Source: Norana najaformis | Lineage: Eukaryota > Annelida > Clitellata > Crassiclitellata > Hormogastridae | DNA length: 64,000 bases | Assembly (NCBI GenBank): GCA_964023275.1 | Contig: OZ029915.1 | Location: 21,294,775-21,358,774, forward strand | Reading direction: 5' to 3' | In this document: positions 1 through 10,966 of the stretch, in pieces | Layout: every line of letters begins with the position of its first letter | Position numbering within the stretch: position 1 is the stretch's first letter | Program-made: the position numbers and the translations under genes | Notes under the pieces: model-generated | The model's database searches: none | What the model was told of the DNA's origin: nothing | The model's input: only the letters and a program-made list of their open reading frames with translations

Positions 1-239
1 ATTAAATTTCATTCAGTACTTGTTATTTGTGCTGAATAAAGGTTTCATTATAATACATTATTATTTTTTTGGTGCCCAGTTGGCATACTGGTAGCTAAAC
101 TGTTGCATCTTTGTTGTTTTGCTTACCACTTTTTGCAAACTCATGCTCCACATGCTTTTCAGATAATTTCTTTAATTTGCTGTATGTAATGTCTGATTTT
201 ATAAGTTTTCCTTACACAATGAATATTGTCTTTGTTCAG

Positions 240-343
240 ATGTTACACTATGTCCTCCAGAGTCATTCCGTGGCAATGGATCAGCTGTGACAAGCAGTGA
301 TTCAAGCAGACAGGAAAGGCAGTTCAGATCAGTTGACTGTGAA
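240..343 (+). CDS. Exon A of the NEK-like gene (first visible)
   Basis: The acceptor is TTGTTCAG and the donor GAA|GTGAGT. Only the frame starting two bases in is open; the other two hit stops. It encodes a Ser-rich, Arg-containing stretch (SSDSSRQERQFRSVDCE) with no fold I can name. The exon ends in phase 0. Confidence 0.55.
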
Positions 344-3300
344 GTGAGTTGATTGAATACAATACACTTCATAGGTTCCTTCCTCGATATATTTGAGTTG
401 TGAGCCTTAATTATTGTAACCTTATGTACATCTTTTCCAAAGGAATCAGTTTGTTTGCATTTCAGTGAGTTTGAACCTTTCTTCTTTTGATTCTTTGTGC
501 ATTATTTATGCTAAAAGTTACTAGAGAAGTATTTAAGTATATAACATTATGTAATTTACATAACTCTAAATTTTTTAAGCATCTTGTAATTCAGAATTTT
601 TATAAATCAGCTTAGATCTAATTTGATTTTTCTTCTGCTCTAAATACAATTTAATTTTATTCTTGAAAATGATATTCATTGTAAACTTCGTGAGTTTAAT
701 AAATTTCTTGAAGTGCCTGTCAATAAAAAGTGTATTAATGCTTTACTGTTTAATGTATTACTATTTAATGTATTACATTTCAAGATATTTGGTCTTCTTT
801 TAAATTTCCTCAGTTTTCAATGAAAATGAATTGATCGATCATAGGCTAATATTAGGTAATGCACGTTAACCTTTCGTTCAGTTCTATCGGATATTTTTGG
901 CAACTGCAATGTCTCCACTGATATTGGTTTAGATTTCTTCTTTTGATATGAGCAGAGCCATTATATAAAAACAATAGGGGGGCCCAAAGGAAGATTGAGA
1001 ACAACTTTGAAATAAGTTCTGGAGAATGGCTGGAACGAACTTTCCCAGACTGTCAGAAAATACCTGGCATTACGGAATATGGAGAAGACTGATCGGAATC
1101 TATCAGATGAGGACTCCGGGAAGACTAGTTGATTAAGAGTGCTAAATATGTTTGTTATTGCACTCGAGTGTAGTGTAAGCAACATTTTTATAGCACCATT
1201 TGGAGCCGCTCAGTGTTATGATGCTGTTTCTTTTCTCATACAGAATAAGCACAGGCGACTTGAAGGTGAGAAGAAGCCACTGAAGAACCATCCTGGTCCG
1301 CTGGAAAAACATTGCATTCGCAATTCAAGCAACAGAAGTGATAGCTCTTCCGAAGATGAAGATGGATCCACAAGCAAAGCTGAACGAAGAGAGGAGTCAG
1401 TACATGGAACAGAATTTCTTACAGGAAAACATCTTTGCCTGTCGTTCTAGTGCATTTAGATGAATCCAAAAACTTATTTCGGGTTTCTTGAGAGTGTAAT
1501 AATATGGTGTAGAGGTCTTCATTTTATGCTCTGTATTATTAGATTGGTGAGGCAAAGTAAGATTAGCTAACCAAAGCTTAGGTAATTGTTACATGCATAC
1601 ATCAGCTACACTAGACATTCCTGTGTCAGGTAGCAGTGCAATAGATTCAACTACAGTACAGCTATCCAGGAACTGAAAACTTTTCCTTAAGGTGGACACA
1701 ACAACAATTTAGAATAGGAATTGCTTCCAATCTCATTAGATTTTTAACTTTATATTTCATGAAATAATCTGGTATTTCATTATTATCTATTACAACTTTA
1801 ATGACACAGCAGAAGCTTGATATATGTATCTAGATTCTTAATATAGCACCCTTTAAGTACCTCACAAAAGCACTGCCTGCACTAATCTAAATGCTGTTTA
1901 AGAATTAAATTAAGAATAGAAAGTATCTGTAAGAAAATAATGCTCAGATAACTGGAAAAGTCACCACTGGTGGGCTCTTCCATGCACGTAGAGCCCAGAC
2001 ATAGGAATTACATATGAGGAGGTATGTCTCATTCTACAGGACAATACTTTTAAACATATTGTTGAAAATTTGCTACTGAATATCAGAAGATGCAAGTTGT
2101 TTGGCATGTTAAATAGTTTGTAATACAGCTGATGTCATTTCCCTGATTTCTAGAAAAAAAGAAATTGACAGCTTTATAAATCTTCTTGGGACGACTCTGC
2201 GTCTACAGAAGAAGAGCAAAGACTCGGATGATGAGGGTGACAGCGGTGTTGAAGCAACTGCTGAGAATCCAAAGCCAAATAAGATTAAAAACATTGTCTG
2301 TGGTGCTACTTACCTGATTCCAGCACCATCACCTTTGCCACCAGGTGCAAAATATCCATATGTTGATGAAAACAGCGTTCCGATCTCAGCAAGAAATAGA
2401 CATGTCCATCGCAGAATCCCAGATGAATCACCAAATCTAAACATTCCACATAAAGCAGTTGACCCATTAGGTATGGCAGAATATGTGGTCACAGGTTATG
2501 TTTGGTTAATGTTTCTAGTGAATTGTTATATTTACGGTGCTTAGGATGTTAAAACTATGGGTTTTAGACATTTATTAAAATGTCACATTACCATACAAGT
2601 CATTTTTTTAACAGGCAGCACCCGAGTGCTTGTCAGTCGATATATATTCAGTCTTTCAATATTTACATTAAACCGTATGCTGCATGTTCTGTGGTCTTCC
2701 AACTGATATGTTATGTGAGACCAATTGCATCTGTAAGTAAGTAAGTTGGTAATACATTTGTTAACATGCCATATGTCCATCGCCTGAGAGAAGAATCGTG
2801 GGCTAAGACGAACAAATGTATTGTATGCTAATGTGTGCTGTGGATAGTGGCTTGCCGAATATCACCATCTCCCTGTCAGATTTTTTTGCAGATAACAGAA
2901 GAAACCATGCTTGTGAATAATGATTATTAGAAATTGCAAAATCTGTTGTCATTTTTTTATAATGTATTATGTTAGTCACTTTATATGGCACCTTTTTGAG
3001 AAAAACTCCCCAGTGGTGTGAGAGCCTCCGAATTACATACAAATTAAGACAGTTGACTGCAGCATTTCTGTCTGCTGAAATCAGCTGAGAACTAATAGGT
3101 AGAATAATGGCAAAGGACCAAACAAAGTAGACATTTTATGATGTACTATCAAAATCCTAGCCAAAGGCATGAGGTCAGCTCTGTCAGATGATAGGTGGGA
3201 GCTTGAATGTGAAGGCATTTTGAAATGAAGGAACCTTGAACTGGATAAGAAGACAGGCAACTAGTAATGTTGATCACGCATGTAATGAGATTTTTGAATG

Positions 3301-5772
3301 AATCATGAGAGACCAGCTGCAGAATTTAATACAGACTGAAGAGTTGGCAACTGTTACTTACGGAACCCTATGAATACTGAATGGCAGAAGTCAGATTGAC
3401 CACATGTGCAGGTGTGGACTACAGAGTGACCACTTAATGTAAGGTTGTGTTTCTGATGACTCCTAGTTGCTTCACCTGAAAGAGCATAAGTCATGAGTTG
3501 AGAGAAGGGTTGTGAACAAGAAACTTGATAGTTTTGATATAGGCTATGTGGGTTGAATGTGTATTGTCGGTTTCATATGACATATTAAGAATTAAACCCA
3601 AGACATCGCAGTCAGTGCTTTTTGTTCTAAATGGGGTGTATTGTCATGCTGATTTGATGTAACAGTATGGCATTTGTTATGATTTGACAAATACATGTAA
3701 TAAACAAAGTTTGTTTTTATGTAGATTCGGCCGTCAGCATGACTACCACTGGGCGTCTTTTTGACCGCATATCTGTGCTTCGAAAGTGAGTTTCTAATCT
3801 ACTCTGATCTAATGACTTCTGTTATGTCATTATCTTAATACACTAGATGATTAAATGGTTATGATTCCATGTGATTAAATAAGGAATACATTCATGACAT
3901 TTTATGTTATTAATAGAATTAGTGTCACAATGTAGACAGATATGCAAACACAGTAAAGCTCATTTGTTTTACGAGAATAGAGATAGGCATGTGCCAATAT
4001 CCTTTCTACTTTTCTATTTCTTTTATGTTTTAGGGACTGTATTCACGCACTTGGTGTTGAAAAACTCAAGATTGCCTATGACATTTTGGACTGCTTTGAC
4101 ACTGATGAACTAGAGGTAATAGAATAGTTTTGTTTTTCGGATCTATTACCTTTGTTAACACATGCATGTATGCATGGTTTTGTGTACCTGGCTATCTGTA
4201 CTGTGCCTTTTAAAACCTTTAAAAGCCTACTGTATCTCTGTTCCATGCTCAGCTGTCATACCAACAAATGCTACACTTGATCAGTGGACAGTGACTCATT
4301 GTGCCTCTTACTAGGACAGTGTCAGGTTCTCGAGTGTTCTTGACTGCTGTTCCATGGCATTTGAATTTGCTGTCAAGTTCTGTTCAATCTGTCAGTTCTT
4401 TGATGTCATTCAGTTCTAAGCTAAAGACTCATCTGTTTCAACTTGTTACCCACAATAGCCTAACTTCTGGTTTCTCTAACTTACTGGAATTTGACCTGGC
4501 TTCTCCAGTGGATTATGATTATTGATTTCTGTTTCATTTGAAGTGACCATCGATTGATGCCTTTGACATTATGATAATCCAATATAAAGGCCATTAGATT
4601 AGATTAGATGACCACAGCCTTGGTTTCTTTTTACTCTTTTCTCATGATTCTTATGAAAAGGTTGCACTCTTGTTAGGTGTTATTCTTATTGCTTATGTCA
4701 ACGACTTATTATGCCACACAGAAAATCAGTATACTGAATCTGAGGCACAGGTGAAGTTCAGTCACCGGGGATGGATGAAGTTGAAGCTGTGTGCAGACAT
4801 GATCAAGCTTACTTTAGCCCATGTGTCACTGTGTACTACTGTTGAAGTACAACAGAAAATTAATGATTAGCTCATCTTGCATTGTCTTTACTTTACATGC
4901 CTTATCTTTCTCTGTTTGGATGGCTTGTCCTCTTAATCTGAAATAGCTCCAGGTGGTTCAAAACTCTCTTGCTAGGGTTGTTGCTTGTTCTTAATCCTCA
5001 TGTGTGTTAGACTGCCTTAGACAGTTTCACATATCTTCATACACTGCTAACTTCGTATCAGCCACTGGGACTGTTGCATGCTGGTACTGGCTTTTTGCAA
5101 GACTCTAGAATCAGAACAGGTGTGGGATCTCAGACTTTCACTTGCTGATGAACTAGAGGTACTAGAATACAGGTTTGTTATTCTAATCTGTTACTTTGTT
5201 GTTGGAATAGTGTACCACTAAAGGCTCGAATTGCCAACTCCCAACTCACTATCAACATTTAAATCACTTATCAAGACCCACTATTTTCCTCTGGCCTTTG
5301 TATGGCTATGTCTTTACCCCTAGCAAATATTCATCCACACCTGTGATTCAGATTTACTGACTGTGCACATTATAAGTGCTTTTAATAATAATAATAATAA
5401 TAATAATAATCCAGCATACCATGTGACACAGTAATCTGTTCAGTAGCACACTGAATCTGTAATCCAGTGATTGTGTGTTTGAGTTTGCTGAGCAAATTCC
5501 ATGTAACGCCCATGGACGTGTTGTTTGCACACACTAATCTCACACCTTAGATTCAGAGCTACTAACCTTATGCATGTGATAAGTGCAGTAAATAAATAAA
5601 TCTACTACAATTGCCACTTCATAAATGTTGTTATAATTTTTCTTAAACATCATTTTTTGTCTTTTGACAGCCACAGTTGGTAGATCTCCTTGGTAAAGAA
5701 GATTTTGAAGCTTATGCTGGAAAGATTTTTCAGCTGAAGTTCTGTGAAGAATCAGCTTTCAAGGCACAATGA
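240..5772 (+). CDS. C-terminal part of a NIMA-related-kinase-like protein, six exons, 5' end outside the window
   Basis: Six exons join with consistent phases: 240-343, 1244-1395, 2154-2470, 3725-3785, 4034-4115 and 5671-5772, giving 271 residues before TGA. No kinase domain lies in the window, so only the tail is visible. The first half is low-complexity, with runs of Ser, Asp and Glu. The last 80 residues are structured: RLFDRISVLRK, then ALGVEKLKIAYDIL, then LVDLLGKEDFEAYAGKIFQL. This pattern (an LG-EKL-AY helix followed by LLG-E---YA-KI-QL) is what I recall at the C-terminus of NEK1/NEK4-type kinases; that is memory, not a search. Coding is open only in the spliced frame, and all acceptors have AG and donors GT. 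The last intron is 1.55 kb and filled with LINE debris. A piggyBac element starts 95 bp after the stop, so it probably lies in or just beyond the 3' UTR. Confidence 0.6.
1244..1395 (+). CDS. Exon B of the NEK-like gene
   Basis: The acceptor is CTCATACAG. The donor GGA|GTCAGT is chosen because it leaves two bases that pair with the one-base start of the next exon. It encodes a basic then acidic segment with SDSSSEDEDGS, a likely casein-kinase-2-type target stretch. Reading on past the donor meets a stop at 1448-1450. Confidence 0.55.
2154..2470 (+). CDS. Exon C of the NEK-like gene
   Basis: The acceptor is TTTCTAG in front of seven A residues and the donor is TTAG|GTATGG. The exon encodes KKEIDSFINLLGTTLRLQ, an acidic linker, and a Pro-rich block (APSPLPPGAKYPYVDE). 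It is the longest open run of the gene in the window. Confidence 0.6.
2720..2815 (-). repeat. Repeat with (CTTA)n tail, copy 1
   Basis: A GTAA microsatellite (2731-2744) is followed by ATTTGTTAACATGCCATATG and TCCATCGCCTGAG. The same arrangement occurs at 51895-51985 with about 85% identity. Read on the minus strand the element ends in (CTTA)n, as retroposed elements do. It lies in an intron of the NEK-like gene. Confidence 0.5.
3725..3785 (+). CDS. Exon D of the NEK-like gene
   Basis: The acceptor is ATGTAG and the donor AA|GTGAGT. It encodes TTTGRLFDRISVLRK, the beginning of the structured C-terminal region. Confidence 0.6.
4034..4115 (+). CDS. Exon E of the NEK-like gene
   Basis: The acceptor is TGTTTTAG and the donor GAG|GTAATA. 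It encodes DCIHALGVEKLKIAYDIL followed by DCFDTDELE. A diverged copy of its last 17 bases plus about 40 bases of the following intron recurs at 5144-5200. Confidence 0.6.
4290..4609 (+). mobile_element. LINE 3' fragment with (ATTAG)n tail, copy 1
   Basis: The frame encodes VSGSRVF...LSSSVQSVSSLMSF, then KLKTHLFQL, the usual C-terminus of CR1/L2-like reverse transcriptases (WN-LP-S-R, then F---LKT-LF). It ends in ATTAGATTAGATTAG. Related copies are at 19180-19440 and, inverted, at 27373-27590. It is truncated at the 5' side and inserted in the sense orientation in the last intron of the NEK-like gene. Confidence 0.7.
4620..5412 (+). mobile_element. Decayed LINE 3' fragment with (AAT)n tail
   Basis: The segment 4947-4991 encodes LQVVQNSLARVVACS, a typical reverse transcriptase C-terminal motif (LQ--QN-LAR-V). 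WNSVP-like coding lies near 5204, followed by an FKSLIKTHYF-like stretch and GCTTTTAATAATAAT at 5377-5410. Several frame changes and stops separate these parts. The WNS motif is interrupted by the 57-bp exon-derived piece described separately. Confidence 0.6.
5144..5200 (+). repeat. Stray copy of the NEK-like exon E end plus donor
   Basis: GCTGATGAACTAGAGGTACT here matches ACTGATGAACTAGAGGTAAT at 4099-4118. The following 37 bases also match the real intron start at roughly 80%. The piece is embedded in the LINE fragment between its SGS-type motif and its WNS motif. The pseudo-donor GAG|GTACTA is intact but has no acceptor in front. Confidence 0.6.
5671..5772 (+). CDS. Last exon of the NEK-like gene
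   Basis: The acceptor is CTTTTGACAG in phase 0. It encodes LVDLLGKEDFEAYAGKIFQL and a short tail, ending at TGA 5770-5772. No clear AATAAA is seen before the piggyBac element at 5867. Confidence 0.6.
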   Translation, partial: PQLVDLLGKEDFEAYAGKIFQLKFCEESAFKAQ

Positions 5773-5866
5773 TAGAAATCATGGAACAGTTATACAAATA
5801 TCCTAATACCATAGATTTACAAAGTTTTGTCCAGTATTGCTACAGTTGCTTAAACACTGAGGTCAT

Positions 5867-7226
5867 TTAACCGCTTAACTGCTGCAAGCCAGACATTCTG
5901 GGTGCCATGCCAATTAACACAAACGTGAGAATTTTGAAAATAACTTTTTGATGTACATTCAGTGTTTCATTGATTATGTCTGAAGTATGAAACAAAATAA
6001 TGCAAAAATTTAAGTGGAAATAATACACCACAAAACCCAAAAACATTCCCATAACCAAAGAAAACCCAAGACAGTCCAGCAATAACACCAGTTCAGCAAT
6101 TTAGCAAAACAATTTTTCAGTCACCACAACAAGTGTTAAGAAATTAGCAGCGGTGTTCTGCCGCAAGGCCTACAGCAGTGCAGCAACTACAATGTGCCTG
6201 TTACCGGTAACAATGCCTACTTCCAGTACTCTGCTGTGCCACATTCCGAAGCAAGGAACTGTGTGTAAGCTTGGTTTACTGGGGCATCTTGGATAGTATA
6301 TCTTTGCAGCTGTCTGCTGACCCTTCTTCCAACACACATGGCAGTGAGCCTGAGGTTTGGTCCAAGTTGCTGTTGCCTGCAGGTTATCCCAGAAAGTGCC
6401 ACTCAACCAACTCAGCCATCTCCTCGTGTGGTTTATTGTCTTCTGGAAAAAGCATTTCAGCAATGACTTTGTACTGAAACTGTGCAAATGTTTGACTCCT
6501 TTCTGATAAAGAATGTATGCGTTCAGGACAGCCATCTACAGAAAGTGGAATGTGAGTTTCTTGTACCATTTCCCTGATTTTCTTGCTGCCAAATATGGTT
6601 CCAGCATTTGATCCTGTCTGTCCACAGAACCCATGATTGTTACAGCTGTTGTCAAGTATGCAGAGTGGTTTATGCCTAACATCGTTGACAGGTGGATGAC
6701 CTCGACTAGTTGGCACCACCTCCATTGTTAACTTGTGCTGAGCTGCCAGGATCATAATGTCCCAAAATTCCAAGCATAACAATGACTCACCATGGAATGC
6801 AGCAGTCTGACCAGTTTAGACTTTGCATTGCATGCCTCCAATGGTGCTCTGGATGGCCATATTATTCCACATGCCATTGTAGTGCAGGTAGTGGTATGAA
6901 CAGCAACTGGAATACCAAATGCTATAAATATTGAATGGGTTAGGGTGATTGACAGCTGTTATATTATCGCTAAATTATTATTATTGCTATAGCCCCTTCC
7001 TATTGCTTAGCTATCAGACCAGTTCTAAGTCGTCCGTAAAAAATATGAGTCCAAATACAGCTATAACATAATTTGTAGTAATATTACATACATTACACAG
7101 CATTAGATATGCAATACCAGCAGTATACTTGAGTAAATGTGTTTACACCAGATTGTACCAGCACAATGCACAGAGTTTTTCTGCTGGGTGCCAGATATAT
7201 CTTGTGTGTGGCAGTTAAGCAGTTAA
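5867..7226 (-). mobile_element. piggyBac-like DNA transposon, internally deleted, TTAA-flanked
   Basis: TTAA occurs at 5867-5870 and 7223-7226, the duplicated target expected of piggyBac. Just inside are inverted ends CCGCTTAACTGC (left) and CTGCTTAACTGC (right, reverse complement), 11 of 12 identical. The body of about 1.35 kb is too short for a full element and carries a C-terminal transposase remnant on the minus strand. The 10-mer CTGGGTGCCA occurs near both ends in the same orientation (about 5898 and 7174). The element sits 95 bp after the stop of the NEK-like gene. Confidence 0.85.
6150..6790 (-). pseudogene. piggyBac transposase remnant (PGBD4-like C-terminus)
   Basis: Translation on the minus strand gives IMGSVDRQDQMLEPY, RKSGKWYKKLTFHFL and MAVLNAYILY. 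These match the piggyBac block around the third catalytic aspartate (VDRQDQ) and the conserved NAYILY strand. Further on comes a Cys-rich finger, CHVCWKKGQ...YYPRCPSKPSLHT then VPCFGMWH, the C-terminal zinc-binding domain of PGBD4-type transposases. An in-frame stop separates FHFL from MAVLNAY, and the frame changes upstream of the TIMG block. The N-terminal half with the first catalytic residues is missing. It is not able to move by itself. Confidence 0.85.
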
Positions 7227-7320
7227 TTGGATTGGCTGAATGTTGTACAAAAAAGACAACTGTATGACAGCTTCGTTGTATTTAGCAGAATGGCAAATCT
7301 TCTGCGTGTGTTGTGATTCA

Positions 7321-7446
7321 AGATTTGGAGCGTGGAAGAGGTTAGTCAGAAACAGCCGCTGTCAGATGAGTTATGTTGAACAGTATTTGAAGTGTCGAGG
7401 AGGTTAGTCTGAAACAGCCGCTGTCAGATGAGTTATGTTGAACAAT
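7321..7446 (+). repeat. 62-bp tandem duplication
   Basis: A unit containing AGAAACAGCCGCTGTCAGAT and GAGTTATGTTGAACA appears twice with a period of 62 bases (from about 7337 and 7399). The 47-base core differs by one base. No longer array is present. Confidence 0.8.
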
Positions 7447-8310
7447 AATCACCTGTATGAAATGAGCCTGTGTGTAACCATTAAAGGACTCTGCTTGTCA
7501 GCCACCATCTGGTCACTCTGATCTCAGAACTCTGCTGCACTCATCTCTCGTATAATTGGATCATACGGTTCCGGAGAAATTGGATAGATTTTATTGTAAC
7601 TGGAACACAAGCGCAAATTATTGACACAAGATATACTTGGCTGATGTTATAGACTAGGCTTACTATCCCGTTGTCACAGTTTACTAAAACTGTTGATAGA
7701 AGCTTACTTATTTGCTTACTTACTGACTTTTGTAAATAGTGCATCTAGCACCATCTTTGCAGTCTAATGTTTGCCATGAACTTTTTACTCTGAAGCGGCT
7801 ATTGATTTATGCCTTTTGTGTTATAATGGTGTTACAGAAGTCCATGGATCAGATATTGCCAATAATCAGTTGTTTGAGTGGAGATGTACGTATAGTCTAG
7901 GGTTCTTTTAGAGGCATGTGTAACTGGTTTTCTTGGGTAGCACAGAATGTGTATGTACTTGTCAGCTCAATTGATTAATTTCTGTTTAGACCTCCTATAC
8001 ATTTTATGGATATATTTATCCATCTCATGAATTTGTGTTGAGCTTTTTGTACAGTGCTTCATGCAGTTGAGATTAATATTATTCAATTAAATTACTCTAC
8101 AGCCTTCAGTGTTGCTTAATTCTGTATGAATTTATTAAATTTATTATGTCAGCCAAATTGATAATGTATTTAAATAGTTCATTCTCCCAGTAATTAAACC
8201 ACAGCCTGCAATAACAGTTCTTTTTCTGCAATATTATTTTCCCTTTATAGTACTGTAACATAACATGAGTGCGTGGTGCTGGATACTATTCTAGGATTTA
8301 TTACACTTCA
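7447..8310. other. Intergenic, nothing recognised
   Basis: AT-rich DNA between the piggyBac element and the inverted-repeat unit. It has short open frames only and no exon, repeat tail or RNA gene that I can support. Confidence 0.5.
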
Positions 8311-8957
8311 CCCATATAGGGGATGAAATGTCCTCTCTTCAAAGATGATCAACTGGTTGTTTGTCGAGATCTTCAAGGAGACATGATACAAAGTATGCAC
8401 GCAGCAGTCTCTTTTTAATCTTCTGGATTCTCTCCTTTGCCATTTGAGCTTGTCACAAGGTGGAACTCATAGTTCTTGGCAAAATGCTTGTTTCATGTCC
8501 ATCAAATGAGGGAGGGGCCCCATTGTCTATAACAACTATCTGATATCCTACATCTGGCCATGGTGGGGGTAGATTTGTCCAATGATTTCCTTAGCTCTTT
8601 TCTCTCTAAGTTGATCGACTTCAAAGTAGTTGGAGTAATAGCCAATGCAAACAACATATGACCTCCCATCCAATTCAGATTGATCACAAGCAATCGTTTG
8701 CCAACGTCAATCACGCATGTCATTTGGGGTCATCAGTTGCTGCTGTTATTTGACAGCAAATTTTGCACAGACAATGCAACCAGTATGTGCGTTTTGATGT
8801 TGTGGTTCATATCTGGCCTGAAAATGGCTTCTCATGCATGTCGCAGACAATCTTTGATGCCATTGTGGCTTGAGTGAATACTTTGTATCATGTCTCCTTG
8901 AAGATCTCGACAAACAGTTGATCATCTTTGAAGAGAGGACATTTCATCCCCAATATG
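8311..8957. mobile_element. Foldback unit with about 85-bp inverted ends
   Basis: The left arm 8311-8404 and right arm 8871-8957 are inverted copies. They match through GGGGATGAAATGTCCTCTCT and GTCGAGATCTTCAAGGAGAC, with one 4-base gap (GGTT extra on the left) and a few substitutions near the ends. The spacer is about 465 bp, with short open frames on both strands and no protein family I recognise. It could be a non-autonomous foldback/MITE-type element or a simple inverted duplication. No target duplication was identified. Confidence 0.6.
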
Positions 8958-9228
8958 GCTGAGGTCTGTATGGGACTTCCTTCTTTGTATCTGGTCACCC
9001 TTAGTTTATGTGTTCAACTGTAGTTTTATACACGATGCCTCATAAAGAACGAAGCAACATACTGAAGTGTCATGTTTAATACTACAGCACAATATGGATG
9101 TCCAACAGCCTATTTTCCCAACAAGTCTAACAGCGTATTTGCCTAACCAGTTTTTATAAATTTATTCATCGTTGGGCTAATTTGGGCAATAGAAACACTC
9201 ATATAAAACAACTGAGCCTGTAGTCAGT

Positions 9229-9330
9229 GGCGGAAATCATGGGGGGACAGAGAGGGACTGTCCCTCAAAGTTTTGATGGGGAATTATCCCCAAAGTTCAA
9301 ACTTCTAATGGGGGGACAGCAGAGGGGTAA
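9229..9330 (+). mobile_element. Possible terminal fragment of a hAT-type element
   Basis: CAGTGGCGGAAATCATGGGG starts a G-rich stretch followed by a complementary CCCC stretch. CAGTGGCGG is a terminal sequence I associate with some animal hAT elements. No partner ending in CCGCCACTG is present downstream, so this would be a one-ended fragment. Confidence 0.3.
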
Positions 9331-10429
9331 GTGCTAAACTAAGCACTGTCCCCATGCTATCTTCAACATTTATGCACTGTCCCAGTTTCTTTTCTTTGTT
9401 CAACAACCATTTCTGAGTTTAAATAATTCATGTCGGTTGGAATCGTTAAAGCATCAACAGATACAGCAAATAAACCACATTGTCCTACATGATGGTTTGT
9501 GAGGGTTAAAGGGCTTCTTTCACTTGTGACTCAGTACTCTTTAAGTTTTGGAATGCGTGGATGAAATGTCACATGATAAAGTATCTTCCAACATGGCAGC
9601 TTGCGATTCTGGTTTATATGCAAAGTTTGCAGAAAGGAAATGTGTTGTTTGGATTAAATATGGCTTCAAAGATTCTTGCACCATTGAAAAGCCTCAACTG
9701 TTCATTGCAGTCAACATATCAGACTGTATCTGGAATGCTCACAGCTGATTTCTTTGAGCAATCATTCTGTATCTGATGGCCTGATTCAAGAATGCAATGA
9801 CATTATAAAGAAGCTTGAGTTGGAACCGACTAATGTACCGTGACAACGTAAACTTTCGAAAAAGTATGCCACCAATACAGAAACAATTGTAGCTCCAAAA
9901 TCTACAGAATACTACCAACTCCACCAACTGTGAATAAGAAGTGTTCTAAAATTTTAACCAAGTTGCAACAATATATATAGAAAATTGTACAAAAACATAC
10001 AGTAAAGCTTCTGCTTGAAGTTCTTGGATTAGATTCTGATTAGAATTAAGAATATTTGCATAGCCTCCGTCTCCCCATTTATGTTAACTGCCCCCTTTGT
10101 CTCCCATAACGAAAAAAAGCAAAAAGATTTTCGGCTATCGCGCCGTTCCCCTAAACTTATGTACAGATTTCGCCTCTGCGACCCAATTAAGTGCACGACG
10201 TCACCACTTCGGTTACGCACAGCAAGCACATCACTTACCTAGCACAGATGGGACGTCACAATTATATATTAACACCTCGTGTCTTCAGTGACCGGACGCA
10301 CAGATCAGTCGGCAGTTAAACGCTCAACAGTGTTCAGTGAACAAAAATAATATTCGTCAGAAAAATTAATACTTTGATATTTGCATTATGTGTATACCAA
10401 ATTTTCAGTTTTTCTCTTTTTTATTTAGT
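9331..10429. other. Intergenic, short open frames only
   Basis: Two overlapping frames near 9548-9776 reach 66-71 codons but show no family resemblance or splice context. A more GC-rich patch at 10130-10320 has no recognised content. Confidence 0.4.
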
Positions 10430-10520
10430 TTCGGTATTTTTCGATTTTTCAAATACGGAGTTCGACATCGGTTTTGGTTTTTCCGAATATTGCGACATTG
10501 GTTCGGTATCGGTTAAACTG
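10430..10520. repeat. CGGTTTTGGTTTTCC-type repeat, copy 1
   Basis: ATCGGTTTTGGTTTTTCCGA and GGTTCGGTATCGGTT resemble 34920-35000 (GGTATCGGTTTTGGTTTTCC). The two share a T/G-rich framework of about 100 bp. This copy lies 350-430 bp upstream of the Artemis start codon. Confidence 0.4.
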
Positions 10521-10857
10521 GTCCACGAGTGATGTACGGTTTAAATCTTGCGCAAACTACTGAGCTCAAGGTATAATAAAGCATGTATCTTCTGTTTTGG
10601 GAATCATAAAAGATGTTCTTCCGGTCTCTCACGGTTCTGTGTTTTTAAAAGTATTTTTCATTGCTTGGAAAAATTGATAGCGCTAAATAAAACTGTCTCC
10701 GTGCAGGAAATTTCGGTTGCTGCTTAATTTTTTAATCTATGTTTCCAATGGCTTGTCTCTTGGTTGGAGTTCTTTTTTAGTACAGAAGTATATTAATGAA
10801 ATGGTTAAAATAATTGTTTAAATCTGCATTTAAGCAAATTTTCTGCTAAGATTCAAA

Positions 10858-10966
10858 ATGAGCACTTTTGGAGGTCTGATGGAAGAATATCAGTCGATTT
10901 CTATCGATCGTTTTGATGGAGCTAATTTGAATTCTTCTGTTTTTATGCTGTCTCACAACCACAAAG
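10858..10966 (+). CDS. DCLRE1C: Artemis exon 1
   Basis: Residues 1-36, with ISIDRFD (D17) and LSHNHK, the first half of the HxHxDH metal site. The donor AAAG|GTATGT splits the codon of D37. The ATG context is AAAATGA. No TATA box is evident upstream. Confidence 0.95.

Noticed and set aside
9548-9776. Two overlapping 66-71 codon frames
   Set aside because: Overlapping frames, low complexity of evidence and no homologous pattern.
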